Shown piece after piece: positions 18,139 to 26,661 of a stretch of DNA of 64,000 nt. The DNA lies in contig NZ_FCNY02000008.1 of NCBI RefSeq assembly GCF_001544575.2, forward strand, positions 310,001-374,000, read 5' to 3'. The notes under the pieces were generated by a model that saw only the letters and a program-made list of their open reading frames with translations, was not told where the DNA came from and did not search any database. Numbering within the stretch: position 1 is the stretch's first letter; every line of letters begins with the position of its first letter. This DNA is from Caballeronia cordobensis. Lineage in GTDB: Bacteria; Pseudomonadota; Gammaproteobacteria; Burkholderiales; Burkholderiaceae. The position numbers and the translations under genes are program-made.

Positions 18139-18456
18139 TCACCGCGGTGGTGTATGCGCGCATTCCGTTTGGAACCAGTAGTCGACGATGCGCTGCGCGC
18201 GCTGCAGGTCCTCTGGATAGTAGGGATCGTCCCAAAAGGGTGATGGATCGTATCCCGCTTTTCGAAGCGCACCCAACTCGACCTGGTGCTCGGCCATCGT
18301 GGGGCTCTTGTTCGTCTTCAATGCGGCCAGGTCGCGACACTCGACGTCGGTGAGATGCCTTCCTGGAGGGGGAGGCATGCCGCCGACCACGCACCCCGAG
18401 ATCAGGCACGCAAGGGCGAGAAGAAGCGACAGCCTTTTAGCAGTTCTGTCCACCAT
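18139..18456 (-). CDS. Small predicted lipoprotein of unknown function
   Basis: The 105-residue protein has a basic N-terminus, a hydrophobic core (LSLLLALACLISGC) and a clear lipobox LISGC with Cys at ~22, so the mature protein would be lipid-anchored in the envelope. The mature part is short and acidic, with the pattern DPYYPEDLQRAQRIVDYWF near the C-terminus, reminiscent of small DUF4148-type Burkholderia envelope proteins but not clearly assignable. It stands alone between the LysR gene and a response-regulator relic. Confidence 0.7.
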   Translation of the reverse strand: MVDRTAKRLSLLLALACLISGCVVGGMPPPPGRHLTDVECRDLAALKTNKSPTMAEHQVELGALRKAGYDPSPFWDDPYYPEDLQRAQRIVDYWFQTECAHTPPR

Positions 18457-18468
18457 AGCGGTTTCCAG

Positions 18469-18726
18469 TTAATTGCCACGGCCTAGTTCGCTGTCTGGGA
18501 CAATGCGTGGCAGCGCAGCCTTGACCGGCGACGGAAAGTCATTGTCGCCCAGATCAGACCTGTGCGTCATCGCGACCATATACGCTGCCTGCGATGCTCC
18601 TTCTATTCTCAGCCCGTCGCAGATGTGGCGGCCGTCGCCATCGGGCAGTTCTACGTCGGCCAGGATCACATCGAAGAGCAGACTTCCCGCCCGTGCACGT
18701 GCGGCCTTACAGTCATATGCACGGGA
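18469..18726 (-). pseudogene. Remnant of a response-regulator receiver domain
   Basis: Reading minus from an in-frame stop at 18727-18729, the frame gives AYDCKAARARAGSLLFDVIL then ADVELPDGDGRHICDGLR and YMVAMTHRSD. This is the beta3 strand with the phospho-acceptor Asp (ILADVELPDGDG) and the following beta4 Thr of a REC domain. The first ~35 residues of the domain, the beta5 lysine and any output domain are missing, and no normal start codon with a ribosome-binding site exists (only GTG 18669 inside the domain). It is a truncated fossil, not a working regulator. Confidence 0.65.
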
Positions 18727-18807
18727 TCAAGCATAGAAGATGCCAACGTGCGCGTGACGAGCGATGTCTATCCGCCCGCGTACTCGCTCACGTCTAACGG
18801 TCAATGA

Positions 18808-19851
18808 TCACTTGGCGCGCAACTCGATCATGCTCGACGTGCGCGCCGACTCGACGACCGCAAGCGTGGCTTCAAGCGTGCGCGCGGCATCGCGTGCATC
18901 GACGATAGGCGTCGTCGCGCCTCTCGCCACATCGACGAAATGACGCAACTGGTTCGCGTACGTGTTCTCCTCGGCGAGATCGATGTGCGTGTCGTGAATC
19001 GGCCGATGCCGCCCCTTCTCATCTTCGTATGACCACATCGTCAGGTCGGGCAGCGTGAGCGCGCCGTCGGTGCCCGCGAAGAAATGCGTGGGCACCGGCC
19101 GATAGTCGAACAACTGGCGATCTTCGCCTGCGGCCGTATCCCAGCTCCACGGCGTGGCGGTCGTATCGGACAAGCTGATATTCGCGAGCGCACCGTTCGC
19201 GAGGCGCAGCGTGCACGCAGCGGAATCTTCGACGTCATGCGCGCGAATCGTGTTCGACGACAGCGCCTGCACCGACACGATCTCGCCGGAGAGATGGCGC
19301 AACAAGTCGATCTCGTGAATCAGATTGATGAGGATCGGCCCGCCGCCCGCTTGCTTGCGCCACGGCACATCGAAATACGCATCGGGCTTGTACAGCAGAC
19401 ACATGATGTTCGCGAGGACAAGCCTGCCGATGCGCCCGCTCGCGATCGTCTCTTTCGCCTTGCGCACCGCCGGGTTGTGCCGCCGATGATGACCGACGAG
19501 CACCGCGACGCCCGCTTGCTTCGATGCATCGGCGAGCGCATGCGCCGACTCGAGATCGTCCGCGACGGGCTTTTCCATCAGCACGGGTACACGCCGTTCG
19601 ATGCACGCGAGACCGACTTCCAGATGCGTGTGATTGGGCGTGCATACGACGGCTGCATCGACGTGTTCCTTGTCGAGCAACGCGCGATAGTCGCTATATA
19701 AAGGCACCGACAGCGACGCCGCATAACCGCTCGCATCCGGCGAAGGATCGGCGAGTGCAACGAGTCTGCACGCGTCGTTGTTGCGAATCTCCTGCACATG
19801 ACGCTTGCCGATGACCCCCGCGCCAATCACTGCGATATTCAATGGTTCCAT
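18808..19851 (-). CDS. Gfo/Idh/MocA family NAD(P)-dependent oxidoreductase
   Basis: This 347-residue protein has the Rossmann motif AVIGAGVIGKRHVQEI (residues 7-22), the family motif EKPVADDLESA (near residue 95) that carries the catalytic lysine of the EKP signature, and a C-terminal alpha/beta domain with the HEIDLLRHLSGE segment. Family members oxidise cyclic polyols, sugars or dihydrodiol-like compounds at a ring carbon. It is last in a leftward operon with an alpha/beta hydrolase, a shikimate-dehydrogenase homologue and an MFS carrier. Together with the hydroxyquinol genes this suggests dehydrogenation of an alicyclic polyol towards an aromatic ring (inference). Confidence 0.88.
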   Translation of the reverse strand: MEPLNIAVIGAGVIGKRHVQEIRNNDACRLVALADPSPDASGYAASLSVPLYSDYRALLDKEHVDAAVVCTPNHTHLEVGLACIERRVPVLMEKPVADDLESAHALADASKQAGVAVLVGHHRRHNPAVRKAKETIASGRIGRLVLANIMCLLYKPDAYFDVPWRKQAGGGPILINLIHEIDLLRHLSGEIVSVQALSSNTIRAHDVEDSAACTLRLANGALANISLSDTTATPWSWDTAAGEDRQLFDYRPVPTHFFAGTDGALTLPDLTMWSYEDEKGRHRPIHDTHIDLAEENTYANQLRHFVDVARGATTPIVDARDAARTLEATLAVVESARTSSMIELRAK

Positions 19852-20754
19852 CTATTGAGCCTCGTTGGTTTTCCAGTGACGCTGCAAGAACGGCACGAGT
19901 TCGTTCAGCACTTCATCGTGCGATTCTTCCGGCTGCAAATGACCTCCGCCGATGCCACGCCCGCTCACCTCGTCGGCCCACGCGCGCCATATGTCGAGCG
20001 GCGTACGCGCCTGTCCCTTGCGTTCCTCGATGCTCCACAGCACATGCACCGGGCACGCGAGCCTGTTACCTGCCGCGCGATCATCTGCATCATGTTGAGC
20101 GTCTTCGTGTGCGGCCGCGCGATAGTCCTCGCACATCGCATGCCGCACCGCGGGGTCACGAAATGCACGGCGATAAGCATCGAGCGCATCAGCGTCGATA
20201 CGTTCCAGGCCGCCCGCCATCTTAGCCAGTGCACGTTCGATGAATGCATCGGGATCGGCGGCAAGCATGCGCTCCGGCAGATCGGCCGGTTGCGCGAGCA
20301 TGAACCAGTGGAACGCGTTCATCGCAAATGCCTTGTCGACGGCTTCGAACGCGTCGATGGTCGGCACCACGGTCAGCGACGCGTACGCAGTCACGCGCGA
20401 CGGATGATCGAGCGCGAGGCGATAGCCCGCGCGCGCGCCTCTGTCATGACCGACGATGGCGAAGCGCTCATGACCCAACGCCTGCATCATGTCGACGAGC
20501 GCATGCGCGACACGACGCTTCGTCCAGCGCGGCGCGCTCGCAAGCGTTCTGCTCTCGCCATAACCTGGCAAATCCGGCGCGACGATGGTGTACGACCGCG
20601 CGAGCACCGGCGCGATGTAACGCCACACGACATGCGTTTGCGGATAACCGTGCAGCAACAAGACGGGTGGCCCCATGCCGCCTGTGACGCCTTTGAAATG
20701 CACATCGCCGGCGATGACGTCGAGCGTATTGAAGTGATCGAAACCACGGAACAT
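19852..20754 (-). CDS. Alpha/beta hydrolase (haloacetate dehalogenase / epoxide hydrolase-like)
   Basis: The 300-residue protein shows the alpha/beta-hydrolase fold: oxyanion region LLLHGYPQTHVVWRYIAP (residues ~33-50) and nucleophile elbow VGHDRGAR (near residue 100) with Asp rather than Ser. Asp at this position is typical of haloacetate dehalogenases and epoxide hydrolases, which form an alkyl-enzyme ester. The catalytic His is probably in GGHLQPEES near residue 275. It abuts the Gfo/Idh/MocA gene (no gap) and follows the shikimate-dehydrogenase-like gene by 11 bp. It may open an epoxide, lactone or ester within the pathway; the exact substrate is unknown. Confidence 0.85.
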   Translation of the reverse strand: MFRGFDHFNTLDVIAGDVHFKGVTGGMGPPVLLLHGYPQTHVVWRYIAPVLARSYTIVAPDLPGYGESRTLASAPRWTKRRVAHALVDMMQALGHERFAIVGHDRGARAGYRLALDHPSRVTAYASLTVVPTIDAFEAVDKAFAMNAFHWFMLAQPADLPERMLAADPDAFIERALAKMAGGLERIDADALDAYRRAFRDPAVRHAMCEDYRAAAHEDAQHDADDRAAGNRLACPVHVLWSIEERKGQARTPLDIWRAWADEVSGRGIGGGHLQPEESHDEVLNELVPFLQRHWKTNEAQ

Positions 20755-20765
20755 TCATCGCCTCC

Positions 20766-21635
20766 TCAAGCTTGTATCGACGCGCCGTTCCAGTCGAACG
20801 ATGCGGGCAATCCGAAAAACGACGCCGCGATCGGCATGCCGTAGTTCATCATGTTTCTGCCGTGATGCGTCTTCAGTCCTTTCGCCTGCGCCGCGCGCAG
20901 AAGCGCGGTGTCGCGCGGTTCCATGATGACATCGGCAACGGTTGCATGCGGCGGCAACGCATCGACAGAAAATGGCAATGCGTCATGCGCATGCAGACCG
21001 ATCGGCGACGCGTTGATCGCGATATCGATGTTGCGCATATCCGGCGTGCCGCATTCGATGCGCGCATCGCTTTCCTTCGCGATGGCATTCGCAAGTTCGT
21101 GCGCGCGTGCATCGTCGATATCGAATAGCGTGAGGCTCGCAACCTTCTCCAGCGCCACCGACCAGCCGATGCTGCGCCCCACGCCGCCGCATCCATGCAT
21201 ATAGACATGCGCGCCTTCGAGCACCACGCCGTCGGCATGCAAGCCCGCGACGAAACCCGCGCCGTCGACGTTGTCGCCTTCCCATGTATTGTCGGTGCGG
21301 CGGCGCAGAAGATTGATCGATCCGATGCGGCGCGCCCGTTCGGTCAGCGCGTCCGCGTGCTTCATTGCGACGACCTTATGCGGCATCGTGAAGATGATGC
21401 CATCCGTGTTGTCGATATGCTTGACGCCCTGCAATGCGGTATCGAAAGACTCGCTGCGCACATCGGCGGGAAGCATCAGCGCGTTCACGCCATGACGCTT
21501 CATCAGCGTGCTCCATACGACCGGTGCGCGCACGTGCGAAATCGGCGAGCCGAAGATGTAGATGAGACGGGTGAGGGCGTTTGCGGGCGCGTCGAGTCTG
21601 AGACGCTCCGCTTCGAGTTCGTCATATGCATTCAT
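20766..21635 (-). CDS. Shikimate dehydrogenase-like NADP-dependent oxidoreductase
   Basis: This 289-residue AroE-fold protein keeps the substrate-domain motif FGSPISHVRAP (residues ~29-39), the catalytic lysine in TMPHKVVA (near residue 85), the partner Asp in DNVDGAGF (near residue 122), and a variant NADP glycine motif MHGCGGVGRS. The replaced S-x-S of the true AroE pocket (SHVRAP for SHSKSP) indicates a catabolic paralogue with a changed substrate, such as quinate or an aminated or deoxygenated cyclohexene acid, rather than the housekeeping enzyme. It overlaps the MFS gene by four bases. Confidence 0.88.
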   Translation of the reverse strand: MNAYDELEAERLRLDAPANALTRLIYIFGSPISHVRAPVVWSTLMKRHGVNALMLPADVRSESFDTALQGVKHIDNTDGIIFTMPHKVVAMKHADALTERARRIGSINLLRRRTDNTWEGDNVDGAGFVAGLHADGVVLEGAHVYMHGCGGVGRSIGWSVALEKVASLTLFDIDDARAHELANAIAKESDARIECGTPDMRNIDIAINASPIGLHAHDALPFSVDALPPHATVADVIMEPRDTALLRAAQAKGLKTHHGRNMMNYGMPIAASFFGLPASFDWNGASIQA

Positions 21636-23077
21636 GCAGTGTTCTCCTTATGCGCAATGCCTTGTCCTTCCAATGTTTCTTCACGCAACGATCGCTCGCG
21701 CATGGCTTCGTTACGCAGTCGCTCGTATTCATGCTTGCCGACCGGAATCGCATCGCGTTTGCCGAGATCGCTCATATGAATCCGATACGTCTCGCGCGCC
21801 GAGTAGGTCGCAATCGACGCGAGCACAGTGATACCGAATGTGATGCCGCCGACCGTTAGCCAGATATGCGTCGAACCTGGCGGCGCGACGGCCGTGAACA
21901 ACGCGGGCAGCAGCGCGGAGATCGCCACCCCGACATTCTGCGCGATGGCCATTGAACTCACGCGCATGCGAATCGGGAACAGTTCCGGATAGAAGCTCGG
22001 ATACACGGCGTTCTGTCCTTGATAGACGATGCCCCACATCAGTATGGACAGAATGATGGCGAGCGTGACGTTGTGCAGGCTGATCGCATAGAGATACGCG
22101 AATGAAAGCAGCCCCGATCCGAGCGACGCAACGATGATCGGCAGCCTTCTGCCGACGCGATCCGACAGCGCGCCCCACAGCGGAATGACGAGCATCGCGG
22201 TGACGTTGCCGAGCACCGGAATCCACAGATACCAGCTTTTGCTGAAGCCGATGCCATACGCCTGCTGCACGGCATACGCGCCACCGAAGATCGTTGCGAC
22301 GACGGGAATCACATTCATGATCGACATGCACATGACGCGCAGCATGTCGTCCCAGCAGTGCGTGAACGCGAGCTTGACAGGCGAGCGCGCCGGGCCGCCC
22401 GATTCATCGGCTTGCGCGAATGCGGGCGTTTCACGCACTTTGCGCCGGATAAAGTAGCCCGCGACGAGCACGAACGCGCTCATCAGGAACGGCACGCGCC
22501 AGCCCCATGCATTGAAGGCGGCGTCGCTCATGAAGTGACTGAGCGGCAGAAACACGGCTGCCGCCAGCAATTGGCCCGCCGTCACGCCCTGCATGCCGAA
22601 GCTGCCGAAATAGCCGCGCCGTCCGAATGGCGCATGTTCGAGAATCATCGAGCTTGCACCCGATATCTCGCCCGCGACCGCGAAGCCTTGAATCAGGCGC
22701 AACACGACGAGCATCGCGGGCGCCCAGAATCCGACCTGCTCATACGTCGGCAGAAACGCCACGGCCATCGTCGAAAAGCCCATGAGGAACATGCAGACGA
22801 GCAGCACGGATTTTCGGCCGTGCGTGTCGCCCCAATGACCGAGCACGATCGCGCCGATGGGTCGCGCGACATAACCGATGCCGTACGTCGCGAGCGATGC
22901 GGCGATCGCCACTTTCGCATCGCCCCGCGGAAAGAAGATTTGCGGAAAGATCAGCGCCGCGGCTTGCGCATAGATGAAGAAGTCGTAGTACTCGAGCGCC
23001 GAGCCTATCCAGCCGCTCATCGCGGCGAGCTTTGACTGATGCGGCCCGTGTGCTTCATGACCCGTTGTTTGCGACAT
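21632..23077 (-). CDS. MFS transporter, metabolite:proton symporter family (ShiA-like)
   Basis: This 481-residue protein has twelve predicted membrane segments and the MHS subfamily opening GWIGSALEYYDFFIYAQAAALIFP, the A-motif GHWGDTHGRKSVLL between TM2 and TM3, and PFGRRGYFGSFGMQGVTAGQLL in the middle. MHS carriers such as ShiA, KgtP and ProP import polar acids with protons. Its pairing with a shikimate-dehydrogenase homologue (ATGA overlap) makes a shikimate/quinate-like cyclic acid a good guess for the substrate. Transcription starts from the divergent promoter region shared with the NTF2-like gene. Confidence 0.9.
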   Translation of the reverse strand: MSQTTGHEAHGPHQSKLAAMSGWIGSALEYYDFFIYAQAAALIFPQIFFPRGDAKVAIAASLATYGIGYVARPIGAIVLGHWGDTHGRKSVLLVCMFLMGFSTMAVAFLPTYEQVGFWAPAMLVVLRLIQGFAVAGEISGASSMILEHAPFGRRGYFGSFGMQGVTAGQLLAAAVFLPLSHFMSDAAFNAWGWRVPFLMSAFVLVAGYFIRRKVRETPAFAQADESGGPARSPVKLAFTHCWDDMLRVMCMSIMNVIPVVATIFGGAYAVQQAYGIGFSKSWYLWIPVLGNVTAMLVIPLWGALSDRVGRRLPIIVASLGSGLLSFAYLYAISLHNVTLAIILSILMWGIVYQGQNAVYPSFYPELFPIRMRVSSMAIAQNVGVAISALLPALFTAVAPPGSTHIWLTVGGITFGITVLASIATYSARETYRIHMSDLGKRDAIPVGKHEYERLRNEAMRERSLREETLEGQGIAHKENTA

Positions 23078-23123
23078 GGAAGTCTCCAGGGAAACGTTGA
23101 AAAAGTTCCTATCTGTGTTTTCG

Positions 23124-23188
23124 TTCCATGTTAGAAACTTGCGACTTTCGATGTCAACGCGTTTTCACGCACAATTTCCATATGGAAA
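23124..23188. promoter_or_regulatory. Candidate IclR operators in the divergent promoter region
   Basis: The 215 bp between the MFS and NTF2-like genes hold TTCCATGTTAGAAAC (23124-23138) and the perfect 14-base palindrome TTTCCATATGGAAA (23175-23188). A related TTCCCATGTAGAAAC lies at 27519-27533 upstream of the IclR gene. The TTCCAT...GAAAC pattern fits IclR-type inverted-repeat operators. The region presumably contains both promoters of the catabolic cluster. Confidence 0.5.
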
Positions 23189-23292
23189 CAAACTAGGGAT
23201 TGTCCGTAGAAAGCCTAAACACCGCTTGACGACTGAATGCCAGTTCACTCACCATGTGAACCACTTTACATATGAGAACATGAGGTCAGACG

Positions 23293-23892
23293 ATGAACGA
23301 AGCACTGATGGAACGGCTCGCGATCCGCGAAGCGGTTGAAAACTGGGCGGTCTGGCGCGATGCGGGCGACTGGGAACGCTTCGCCACGCTCTGGCATCCG
23401 CAAGGCGTGATGATGGCCACCTGGTTTCAGGGCACGGGCCCGGAGTTCATCCGCGTGACGCGCGAAGGATGGGCGCGCGGCGTGAGCATTCTGCATTTTC
23501 TCGGCGGCACGTCGATCGACGTGCAGGGCACGCGCGCCATCGCCCAGACGAAGATGACCATCTCGCAGCGCGGCGATGTGGACGGTCATCGTTGCGACGT
23601 CGTCTGCACCGGACGCTTCTACGACTTCTACGAGAAAGTGAACGGTGAATGGCTCTTGCGCTTGCGTCAGCCGATCTATGAAAAGGACCGCGTGGACCCG
23701 GTCGAAACGGGCGTCAGGCTGAACCTCGATCCCGAGATTCTTGGACGCTTTCCCGAGGGTTATCGTCATCTCGCGTATATCCAGACGAAGATCGGCTATC
23801 AGGTCAAGCGCGATATGCCGGGCTTGACGGGGCCGGTCGTCGAGGCGCTCTACGCGCGCGGGCGAACGTGGCTCGAAACGGGACAGCTGTGA
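23293..23892 (+). CDS. SnoaL/NTF2-like domain protein
   Basis: This 199-residue protein starts at ATG 23293 after TGAGGTCAGACG. Its N-terminal part (LAIREAVENWAVWRDAGDWERFATLWHP, given by extent: residues 6-33) is the usual SnoaL-like/NTF2 cone-fold signature, found in small dehydratases, isomerases and ring-hydroxylating-dioxygenase beta subunits. No oxygenase alpha subunit accompanies it, so it more likely acts as a dehydratase or isomerase on a ring intermediate (inference). Its stop overlaps the next start (TGATG), making it the first gene of the hydroxyquinol operon. Confidence 0.82.
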   Translation: MNEALMERLAIREAVENWAVWRDAGDWERFATLWHPQGVMMATWFQGTGPEFIRVTREGWARGVSILHFLGGTSIDVQGTRAIAQTKMTISQRGDVDGHRCDVVCTGRFYDFYEKVNGEWLLRLRQPIYEKDRVDPVETGVRLNLDPEILGRFPEGYRHLAYIQTKIGYQVKRDMPGLTGPVVEALYARGRTWLETGQL

Positions 23893-24965
23893 TGACTCGC
23901 GAAGTCCATGCGTTCGTCTACTCGGCGTTGCCGAGCCGCGTGATCTTCGGCGCGGGGCGTCGCGCGGATGTGGCCGCCGAACTCGCGCGGCTCGGTTGTG
24001 CGCGTCCCTTGATCGTTACGACGCACGATCAGCGCATGCTTGGCGAAGCGCTCGCACATCCATTTCGTGATGCAACCCTCTTCTCCGATGCAACGATGCA
24101 CACGCCCTGGGACGTCACGCAACGCGCTCTGCACGAAACCGCACGTGCCCGCGCGGATTGTGTGGTCGCGATAGGCGGCGGATCGTCGATCGGTTTGTCT
24201 AAAGCGATCGCGTTACAAACAGACTTACCCCAGATCGTGCTGCCGACGACTTACGCCGGGTCCGAGGTCACGCCGATCATCGGCGAAACACGCGACGGTG
24301 AAAAGCGCACGCAACGCACGCCGAAGGTGCTGCCCGAAGTCGTGATATACGACGTCGAACTCACGTTGAGTTTGCCGCTCGCGATGAGCGTCGCGAGCGG
24401 GCTCAATGCCATTGCGCATGCAGTCGAAGCGCTTTACGCGGAAGACCGCAACCCGATCACATCGATGATGGCGGAAGACGCCATTGCGTCGCTGGCGAAG
24501 GCGTTGCCTAACATTGCGCATACGTCCGATTCCATCGATGCAAGACGGCTCGCGCAATATGGCGCATGGCTTGGGGGAACGTGCCTCGGCATGGTCGGCA
24601 TGGGACTGCATCACAAAATCTGTCACGTACTCGGTGGCACTTTCGATTTGCCGCACGCGCAAACGCATGCCGTGATGCTCGCACATGTCGTTGCCTATAA
24701 CGCGGCCGCTGCACCGCACGCCATGACATCGATCGCGCGTGCCTTGCATACGAAGGACGCATGGAGCGGTTTGCACGATCTTGCGAAATCGCTCGGCGCG
24801 CCGCTTTCGCTCGAGGCGCTCGGCATGCCTGAAGCGGGCATCGATCACGCGCTCGAACTCGTCATGCGCAACGCGTATTCGAACCCACGCGCACCCGAGG
24901 CGCGCGCGCTGCGTATCATGCTCGAGCGTGCATGGAAAGGCGAGCCACCCGCGACGGCCGATTGA
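23892..24965 (+). CDS. Maleylacetate reductase (iron-containing alcohol dehydrogenase family)
   Basis: Start ATG 23892 (MTREVHAFVYSALPSRVIFGAG) overlaps the preceding stop. The 357-residue protein matches maleylacetate reductases: VIFGAGRRADVAAEL near the start, the NAD(P)-binding AIGGGSSIGLSKAIAL (near residue 95), LPTTYAGSEVTPI, and the metal-site-like histidines in GLNAIAHAVEALYA and GLHHKICHVLGG. It reduces maleylacetate to 3-oxoadipate for the beta-ketoadipate pathway. The gene immediately downstream encodes the ring-cleaving enzyme that makes maleylacetate, which makes this assignment strong. Confidence 0.93.
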   Translation: MTREVHAFVYSALPSRVIFGAGRRADVAAELARLGCARPLIVTTHDQRMLGEALAHPFRDATLFSDATMHTPWDVTQRALHETARARADCVVAIGGGSSIGLSKAIALQTDLPQIVLPTTYAGSEVTPIIGETRDGEKRTQRTPKVLPEVVIYDVELTLSLPLAMSVASGLNAIAHAVEALYAEDRNPITSMMAEDAIASLAKALPNIAHTSDSIDARRLAQYGAWLGGTCLGMVGMGLHHKICHVLGGTFDLPHAQTHAVMLAHVVAYNAAAAPHAMTSIARALHTKDAWSGLHDLAKSLGAPLSLEALGMPEAGIDHALELVMRNAYSNPRAPEARALRIMLERAWKGEPPATAD

Positions 24966-24974
24966 GGAAACATC

Positions 24975-25841
24975 ATGCGAAACTTCAACGAAGACAACAT
25001 CACGCAGGCGGTGCTCGAACGTCTGAGCCATTGCGCCGATGCGCGCACGCGTCAAATCAGCGAAGCACTCGTGCGTCATCTGCATGCGTTCGTCAAAGAG
25101 ATCGAGCCGAGCGAAGCGGAATGGACGAGCGCTATCACGTTTCTCACGCGCACCGGGCAAATGTGCTCCGACACGCGGCAAGAGTTCATTCTGCTTTCGG
25201 ATACGCTCGGCGTTTCCATGCTCGTCGATGCAATCAATCATCGCTTTGCGGGCAACGCGACGGAAACGACCGTGCTCGGGCCGTTCTATGTCGAAGAAGC
25301 GCAAGATCTTCCGCTCGGCGCGTACATCTCGCATGCGTCGGATGGCCCGCCAATGATCGTCGAAGGCAGCGTCTTCGATACGCGCGGCGAACCGGTCGCG
25401 AATGCGCTCATCGAAACATGGCACGCGGACGACCACGGTTTTTACGACGTTCAACGGGCCACTGGAAAGGGCGCACTCGACATGCGCGCGCGTTTTCACG
25501 CCGATGACGCGGGCCACTTTTGGTATCGCTCCATCGTGCCGGTTCCGTATCCGGTTCCGAACGATGGTCCCGTCGGCAAGATGCTCGATGCGCAAGGCCG
25601 TCATCCGTATCGGCCCGCGCATGTGCATTTCAAGGTGAGCGCGCCGGACTTCGAAACAATCGTGACGCACGTGTTTCTAGAGGGCGACGCGTATCTCGAC
25701 TCGGATGTCGTGTTCGGCGTAAAAGATGCGTTGATCGCGAAGCTGGAAACGGTCGAAGGCGCAACAAGTCTGGCCGGCCACCCAGTTACGCCCGGCACTG
25801 CGCGGCTTGCGTATCGATTCGTGCTGCCCGACAGCCGCTGA
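24975..25841 (+). CDS. Hydroxyquinol 1,2-dioxygenase (intradiol dioxygenase)
   Basis: This 288-residue protein has the helical N-terminal dimerisation domain of the catechol/hydroxyquinol dioxygenase group (residues ~1-95) and the intradiol barrel with GPFYVEEA, GSVFDTRGEPVANALIETWHAD, and the iron-ligand region HPYRPAHVHFKV (Tyr, His, His; the second Tyr lies upstream near GHFWYRSIVPVPYP). It cleaves 1,2,4-trihydroxybenzene to maleylacetate. It follows the reductase by 9 bp with GAGGAAACATC. Substrate is inferred from the pairing with maleylacetate reductase as much as from sequence. Confidence 0.93.
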   Translation: MRNFNEDNITQAVLERLSHCADARTRQISEALVRHLHAFVKEIEPSEAEWTSAITFLTRTGQMCSDTRQEFILLSDTLGVSMLVDAINHRFAGNATETTVLGPFYVEEAQDLPLGAYISHASDGPPMIVEGSVFDTRGEPVANALIETWHADDHGFYDVQRATGKGALDMRARFHADDAGHFWYRSIVPVPYPVPNDGPVGKMLDAQGRHPYRPAHVHFKVSAPDFETIVTHVFLEGDAYLDSDVVFGVKDALIAKLETVEGATSLAGHPVTPGTARLAYRFVLPDSR

Positions 25842-25858
25842 TTCCCCTGGAGCGAACC

Positions 25859-26656
25859 ATGCACAAGCTGTCCTTGCATCACCTCACCATGCTCGACGCG
25901 CATCCGCTTCAGCTCGTCGATGCCGCGCACGCAGGCGGCTTCGACTATTACGGCCTGCGCGTTGTCGCGCCGACGGCGGCAGATAGCATCGTCGATGTCG
26001 CGCATGACCCCGCACTGATCCGCGAACTCGCCGCGCGCATGGACGCGACCGGCGTACGCCTGCTCGATATCGAAGCGATCTGGCTGCAGGAGAGCACGCG
26101 CATCGACGCGTTGTTGCCGGCGCTGGAAGCGGGTCATCGTCTCGGGGCGAAGCATGTGCTCGCCGTCGGTTACGACGATGACCGCGCGCGGCTCATCGAC
26201 AACTTCTGCGCGCTGTGCGAAGCGGCCGCACGCTTCGACATGACCGTGGGCCTCGAACTCATCACGTACTGCGCAATCGGCACGTTAAGCGACGCGCTCG
26301 CCACGATTCACGCGAGCGCTCAGCCGAACGCGCGCATCCTGATCGATGCATTGCAGTTTTTCCGATCCGGTGCGAGCGTGGATGACATCGATGGCATCGC
26401 GCCTCGACTCATCGAGTACATTCAGATTTGCGACGGACCGCGCGCGTCGCCGGTATCGGTTGCGGAGCGGCGCATCGAGGCACGCACCGCGCGTCTTTTG
26501 CCCGGCGACGGTGAGCTTCCGCTTCACGCGATGCTCGCCAAGTTGCCGTCCGATCTGACGCTCGCCGTGGAAGCGCCGACACTCGCATTGCGCGGCTTGC
26601 CCTTCGATGAGCAAGCGCGCAATGTCATGGAGAAGATGAAGCGCTTCCTCGAATAA
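25859..26656 (+). CDS. Sugar phosphate isomerase/epimerase-like TIM barrel protein
   Basis: The start is set at ATG 25859 (MHKLSLHHLTMLDAHPLQL) with CTGGAGCGAACC upstream; the frame is open further upstream but overlaps the dioxygenase. The 265-residue protein is of the AP-endonuclease-2/xylose isomerase-like TIM-barrel family: DYYGLRVV, LLDIEAIWL, GLELITYCAIG, ILIDALQFFRSGA and a metal-site-like EYIQICDGP. Relatives include 3-dehydroshikimate dehydratase (QuiC type) and inosose isomerases. With the shikimate-dehydrogenase homologue this fits aromatisation of a cyclohexane ring (inference). Confidence 0.85.
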   Translation: MHKLSLHHLTMLDAHPLQLVDAAHAGGFDYYGLRVVAPTAADSIVDVAHDPALIRELAARMDATGVRLLDIEAIWLQESTRIDALLPALEAGHRLGAKHVLAVGYDDDRARLIDNFCALCEAAARFDMTVGLELITYCAIGTLSDALATIHASAQPNARILIDALQFFRSGASVDDIDGIAPRLIEYIQICDGPRASPVSVAERRIEARTARLLPGDGELPLHAMLAKLPSDLTLAVEAPTLALRGLPFDEQARNVMEKMKRFLE

Positions 26657-26661
26657 CGCGC

